A DNA stretch of 64,000 nt, taken from positions 141,987 through 205,986 of the forward strand of contig NZ_LUHJ01000061.1 of NCBI RefSeq assembly GCF_001597745.1. Reading direction: 5' to 3'. The stretch is from Anabaena sp. 4-3 (GTDB lineage Bacteria; Cyanobacteriota; Cyanobacteriia; Cyanobacteriales; Nostocaceae). Shown here one piece after another: positions 61,334 through 64,000 of this stretch (the stretch's first letter is position 1; the number at the start of each line of letters is the position of its first letter). A program made the position numbers and the translations under genes. The notes beneath the pieces were generated by a model. That model made no database searches. It was not told the origin of the DNA and saw nothing but the letters and a program-made list of their open reading frames with translations.

Positions 61334-62615
61334 TCAAACTGTGAATAATTCTTTATCTAACGCTTCTATTCATCGGACTGTATTAAATAATGGTATTGTG
61401 GTGTTAGTCGCTGAAAATCCGGTGGCTGATATTGTGGCGACGCGAATGTTTATCCGGGCTGGGAGTTGCAGCGAACCACGAGAAAAAGCTGGGTTGGCGC
61501 ATTTGCTAGCAACTGTGATTACTAAGGGATGTGATGGACTTTCTAGCTTAGAAATTGCGGAAGAAGTCGAGTCTGTGGGAGCTAGTTTGAGTGCAGATAC
61601 TTCGACTGATTATTTTTTAATGTCGTTGAAGACGGTAACGGCAGATTTTCCGCACATACTAGGGTTAGCAGGGCGGATTTTGCGATCGCCTACCTTCCCC
61701 ACTACTCAAGTAGAATTGGAACGGCGTTTAATTATCAATCATATCCGTTCCCAAACTGAGCAACCCTTTGCTCTAGCGATGGAACAAATGCGCCGGGTAA
61801 TGTACCAAAATCATCCCTATGCAATGTCGATACTCGGTGATGAAAGCACTGTCAACAGCATCACCCAAGCTGATTTAATCCAGTATCACCAGACTTATTT
61901 TCGTCCAGATAATCTAGTAATTAGTATCGCTGGACGCATCACACTTGATGAAGCTGTAGCTTTAATAGAATCAGTGTTTGGTGATTGGCAAGTTCCCAAC
62001 CAAACCCTACCAAAATTAAATTTACCACAAATCCGACTACAGCCACAACACCAGTTACAGCCTCTACAAACACAGCAATCTATTGTCATGCTTGGTTATT
62101 TGGGCGCGTCGGTGAGTTCCCCCGACTACGCAGCTTTGAAGTTGCTGTGTACCTATTTGGGGAATGGTTTATCTAGTCGCTTGTTTGTGGAGTTACGAGA
62201 AAAACGCGGTTTAGCTTACGAAGTCTCAGCATTTTACCCAACTAAGCTACATCCAGCTTCATTTGTCGTGTATATGGGGACAGCACCCGAAAATACCACT
62301 ATAGCCCTAGAAGGTTTGCGTACAGAAGTAGAGTTACTTTGTCATACAGAAATAACTGAAACCAATTTACAAGCGGCGAAAAACAAAATTTTAGGACAGT
62401 ATGCTCTAGGTAAACAAACTAACGGACAAATCGCCCAAATCTACGGCTGGTACGAAACTTTAGGTTTAGGAATCGACTTTGATAGTCAATTTCAAGAATT
62501 AATTGCGGCTGTGAGTTCTCAAGATGCTTTAATGGTGGCAAGTCGCTACTTACAGGAACCTTATTTGTCTTTAGTTGGTCAAGAAGAGGCGATAAATCGT
62601 GCAATTCTTGAATGA
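61329..62615 (+). CDS. M16-family peptidase-like protein, non-catalytic subunit
   Basis: A 428-residue M16 homologue. The position of HxxEH reads AHLLATVITKG: the second zinc His and the Glu are lost, so the subunit is likely inactive. It retains the C-terminal Arg/Tyr substrate-binding pair in LVELREKRGLAYEVSAFY, which in two-component M16B enzymes sits on the non-catalytic partner. With the preceding gene it completes a catalytic/regulatory pair, as in mitochondrial processing peptidase and bacterial relatives. Its ATG is part of a TAATGAC tandem repeat and it has no obvious ribosome binding site. Confidence 0.87.
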   Translation: MTQTVNNSLSNASIHRTVLNNGIVVLVAENPVADIVATRMFIRAGSCSEPREKAGLAHLLATVITKGCDGLSSLEIAEEVESVGASLSADTSTDYFLMSLKTVTADFPHILGLAGRILRSPTFPTTQVELERRLIINHIRSQTEQPFALAMEQMRRVMYQNHPYAMSILGDESTVNSITQADLIQYHQTYFRPDNLVISIAGRITLDEAVALIESVFGDWQVPNQTLPKLNLPQIRLQPQHQLQPLQTQQSIVMLGYLGASVSSPDYAALKLLCTYLGNGLSSRLFVELREKRGLAYEVSAFYPTKLHPASFVVYMGTAPENTTIALEGLRTEVELLCHTEITETNLQAAKNKILGQYALGKQTNGQIAQIYGWYETLGLGIDFDSQFQELIAAVSSQDALMVASRYLQEPYLSLVGQEEAINRAILE

Positions 62616-62646
62616 TGAGTTATGAGTGGCAGTAAAGTTGTTCACA

Positions 62647-62675
62647 GTAGGGGTTTAGCATGGCTAATCCCCTAC
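62647..62675. repeat. GTAGGGGTTTAGC inverted repeat
   Basis: GTAGGGGTTTAGC pairs with GCTAATCCCCTAC with one mismatch, just after the M16 gene. It probably acts as a 3' stabilising hairpin or dispersed palindrome; there is no T-run. Confidence 0.6.
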
Positions 62676-62716
62676 AATCTTGAATTTGATCAATAATTCC
62701 GTCTACTTACTCAGCA

Positions 62717-62956
62717 CCAGGCGATGCACAGCCAACAACTTAAACTAAGAGTTTGAGCAAATCTCAAACTATGCCCATTCTACAAAAGTTGTCATCAAGC
62801 AACAGGTACAAGTTAACTCGTATCTTGCACTATTCTCAATAAACTCCAGGCGATGCACAGCCAACAACCTAAACTCAGAGTTTGAGCAAATCTCAAACTA
62901 TGCCCATTCTACAAAAGTTGTGATCAAGCAACAGGTACAAGTTAAGAGTTAACTCG
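62717..62956. repeat. Tandem duplication of about 104 bases
   Basis: CCAGGCGATGCACAGCCAAC starts at 62717 and again at 62846. Both copies continue with an AGTTTGAG...CTCAAACT hairpin and TTCTACAAAAGTTGT, and end in GTTAACTCG. Only about four substitutions and an insertion near the end separate them. It occupies the upstream region of the peptidoglycan-binding protein gene. Confidence 0.85.
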
Positions 62957-63021
62957 CCTCTACTACTCAATCGCCGCAAGCGGCTGTAATATTAGCAACA
63001 GAAATTCTGGGAGCAATTTCC

Positions 63022-63897
63022 ATGAAAGACAGCCTGAGAGCAAGTATCATGAATCACCTAGAGTCACCCAAGGCATTTTGTAAATTTCGCGCCAGTCAGA
63101 TTTATGGGCTACTACTGTTTTCTTGTATGTCTGTTTTTATTGGCTCGTCGCCTGTAGTAGCAGTTGCAGCACCGCTACAAATTGCCCAACAAGTTGTAAT
63201 TAATCGCCCTACCCTCAAGGTTGGTAGTCAAGGTGAGCGTGTTTCGGAACTGCAAGCAGCTTTGAAGCTTTTGGGCTTTTACTCAGGTGCTGTGGATGGC
63301 ATTTATAACAACAATACAGCCAATGCTGTTTCTCAGTTTAAACAAACAGTCGGCTTGAGTCCAGATGGTATTGTTGATGCTGCTACTTGGCAGAGGCTTT
63401 TCCCTAATGAAGCAATGGCGGTAACACTACCCAATTCCACACCTAGTGTAAACAGTGGTTTTCCTGTTCCTACCCAACCTGTTACTGTTATCAAACCTGC
63501 GACGACTCAGGTTGTCAATCCGAAACCAGCCGCAAAACCTCCTAATACTCAACCGGCGACGACTCAGGTTGTCAAACCAGCCGCAAAACCTCCTAATACT
63601 CAACCATCTTCCACAACTCGCCCTCAACTGACTCCACCAACTACCCGCCTGGCTGGTGTACAGTACACTACAGAAGGATGGCCGATTTTGCGTGTCGGTA
63701 TGAGTAATGCGGAAGTTACCAAGTTACAAGAAAGATTGAGTCAGCTTGGTTTTCTCAAAGGTGGTGTAGACGGATATTTTGGGATATTAACTGAAAACGC
63801 TGTGAAAGCAGCACAAAAACGCTATGGTTTAAAGGCTGATGGCGTGGTTGGTGGTGCAACATGGAAGGCTCTGATGCGATCGCCCCAACGACGATAA
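63022..63897 (+). CDS. Peptidoglycan-binding (PGRP-type PG_binding_1) repeat protein
   Basis: A 291-residue exported protein. A signal peptide or anchor (about 28-55, LLLFSCMSVFIGSSPVVAV) is followed by two PG_binding_1 domains of about 60 residues: LKVGSQGERVSELQAALKLL... at 66-125 and LRVGMSNAEVTKLQERLSQL... at about 227-285. Between them is a Pro/Thr-rich linker with an imperfect tandem repeat (PATTQVVNPKPAAKPPNTQ). It probably binds cell-wall peptidoglycan; no hydrolase domain is present. A duplicated 104-base block lies upstream. Confidence 0.85.
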   Translation: MKDSLRASIMNHLESPKAFCKFRASQIYGLLLFSCMSVFIGSSPVVAVAAPLQIAQQVVINRPTLKVGSQGERVSELQAALKLLGFYSGAVDGIYNNNTANAVSQFKQTVGLSPDGIVDAATWQRLFPNEAMAVTLPNSTPSVNSGFPVPTQPVTVIKPATTQVVNPKPAAKPPNTQPATTQVVKPAAKPPNTQPSSTTRPQLTPPTTRLAGVQYTTEGWPILRVGMSNAEVTKLQERLSQLGFLKGGVDGYFGILTENAVKAAQKRYGLKADGVVGGATWKALMRSPQRR

Positions 63898-63943
63898 GCT
63901 GAAAAATGGTTATTAGTCATTAGTCATTAGTCATTAGTTATTA

Positions 63944-64000
63944 GTCAGTAGGGGCGGGTAAGCTGCGATAATCTGTATAGCCATGAAAGTTCTTAGTAAA
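63944..64000. repeat. Dispersed GGGCGGGT element, copy 2 (cut by window end)
   Basis: Exact reverse complement of 52130-52186 over at least 55 bases, again beside TCATTAG repeats (63911-63943). The rest lies beyond the window. Confidence 0.75.

Overview
The window reads as chromosome of a filamentous, probably heterocyst-forming cyanobacterium of the Nostoc/Anabaena group. Evidence: many HIP1 octamers (GCGATCGC); short tandem repeats of the TAATGAC, TTGAATTT and CCCCAAT kind between genes; cyanobacterial marker genes (psbQ, chlD, a geranylgeranyl reductase homologue, sucrose-phosphate phosphatase, xisH/xisI, a lumenal pentapeptide protein, purK followed by 6S RNA); and Nostoc-like proteins throughout. 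No rRNA, tRNA, CRISPR array, transposase gene or phage gene was recognised.

Layout. 1-3.6 kb: cupin, moaE, a small S4 RNA-binding protein and a FecCD/FecE-type ABC importer pair. 3.9-16.3 kb: a run of stress-type genes (manganese catalase, cupin, two paralogous zinc alcohol dehydrogenases, SRPBCC protein, a DJ-1/PfpI protein fused to a ferritin-like helical domain, DUF2267, DUF6335-like and universal stress proteins), interrupted by a 900-plus-residue Asn/Gln/Ile-rich repeat protein bracketed by inverted-repeat elements. 16.4-31 kb: housekeeping and photosynthesis genes (pgk, a large hybrid histidine kinase, bioF, ruvA, sucrose-phosphate phosphatase, psbQ, a ThiO-like oxidase, an alpha/beta hydrolase lacking its nucleophile, yidD, a phytol-kinase-like protein). 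31-38.4 kb: an export locus with a long HlyD adaptor, a C39-peptidase ABC exporter and three small double-glycine-leader peptides with shared leader DNA, hairpins and a strong terminator. 38.4-50.2 kb: alpha/beta hydrolase, thioredoxin-like protein, pyrH-frr, geranylgeranyl reductase homologue, ferredoxin-metallo-hydrolase fusion, a two-RCK channel-like protein with an odd pore, two secreted proteins, a CbbX-type AAA protein fused to a lectin-like domain, and xisH-xisI. 50.3-64 kb: ilvA, a membrane GTPase, chlD, a pentapeptide protein, purK, 6S RNA, two M16 peptidase subunits and a peptidoglycan-binding protein.

The most system-like locus is the peptide export cluster (about 31.8-38.35 kb). 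The adaptor and exporter would cleave leaders at Gly-Gly and move the products through the envelope. The three precursors share their leaders but not their cores, and one core (37542-37749) appears to have changed reading frame, swapping an acidic tail for an Arg/Cys-rich one. No modification enzyme is visible, so the products may be unmodified bacteriocin-like or signalling peptides. Other points of interest are the repeat protein, the new domain fusions, the paired catalytic/degenerate enzymes, and several dispersed palindromic repeat families whose copies can be aligned within this window.

Many apparent start codons lie inside intergenic repeats; downstream starts were chosen where a ribosome binding site or family length supports them.
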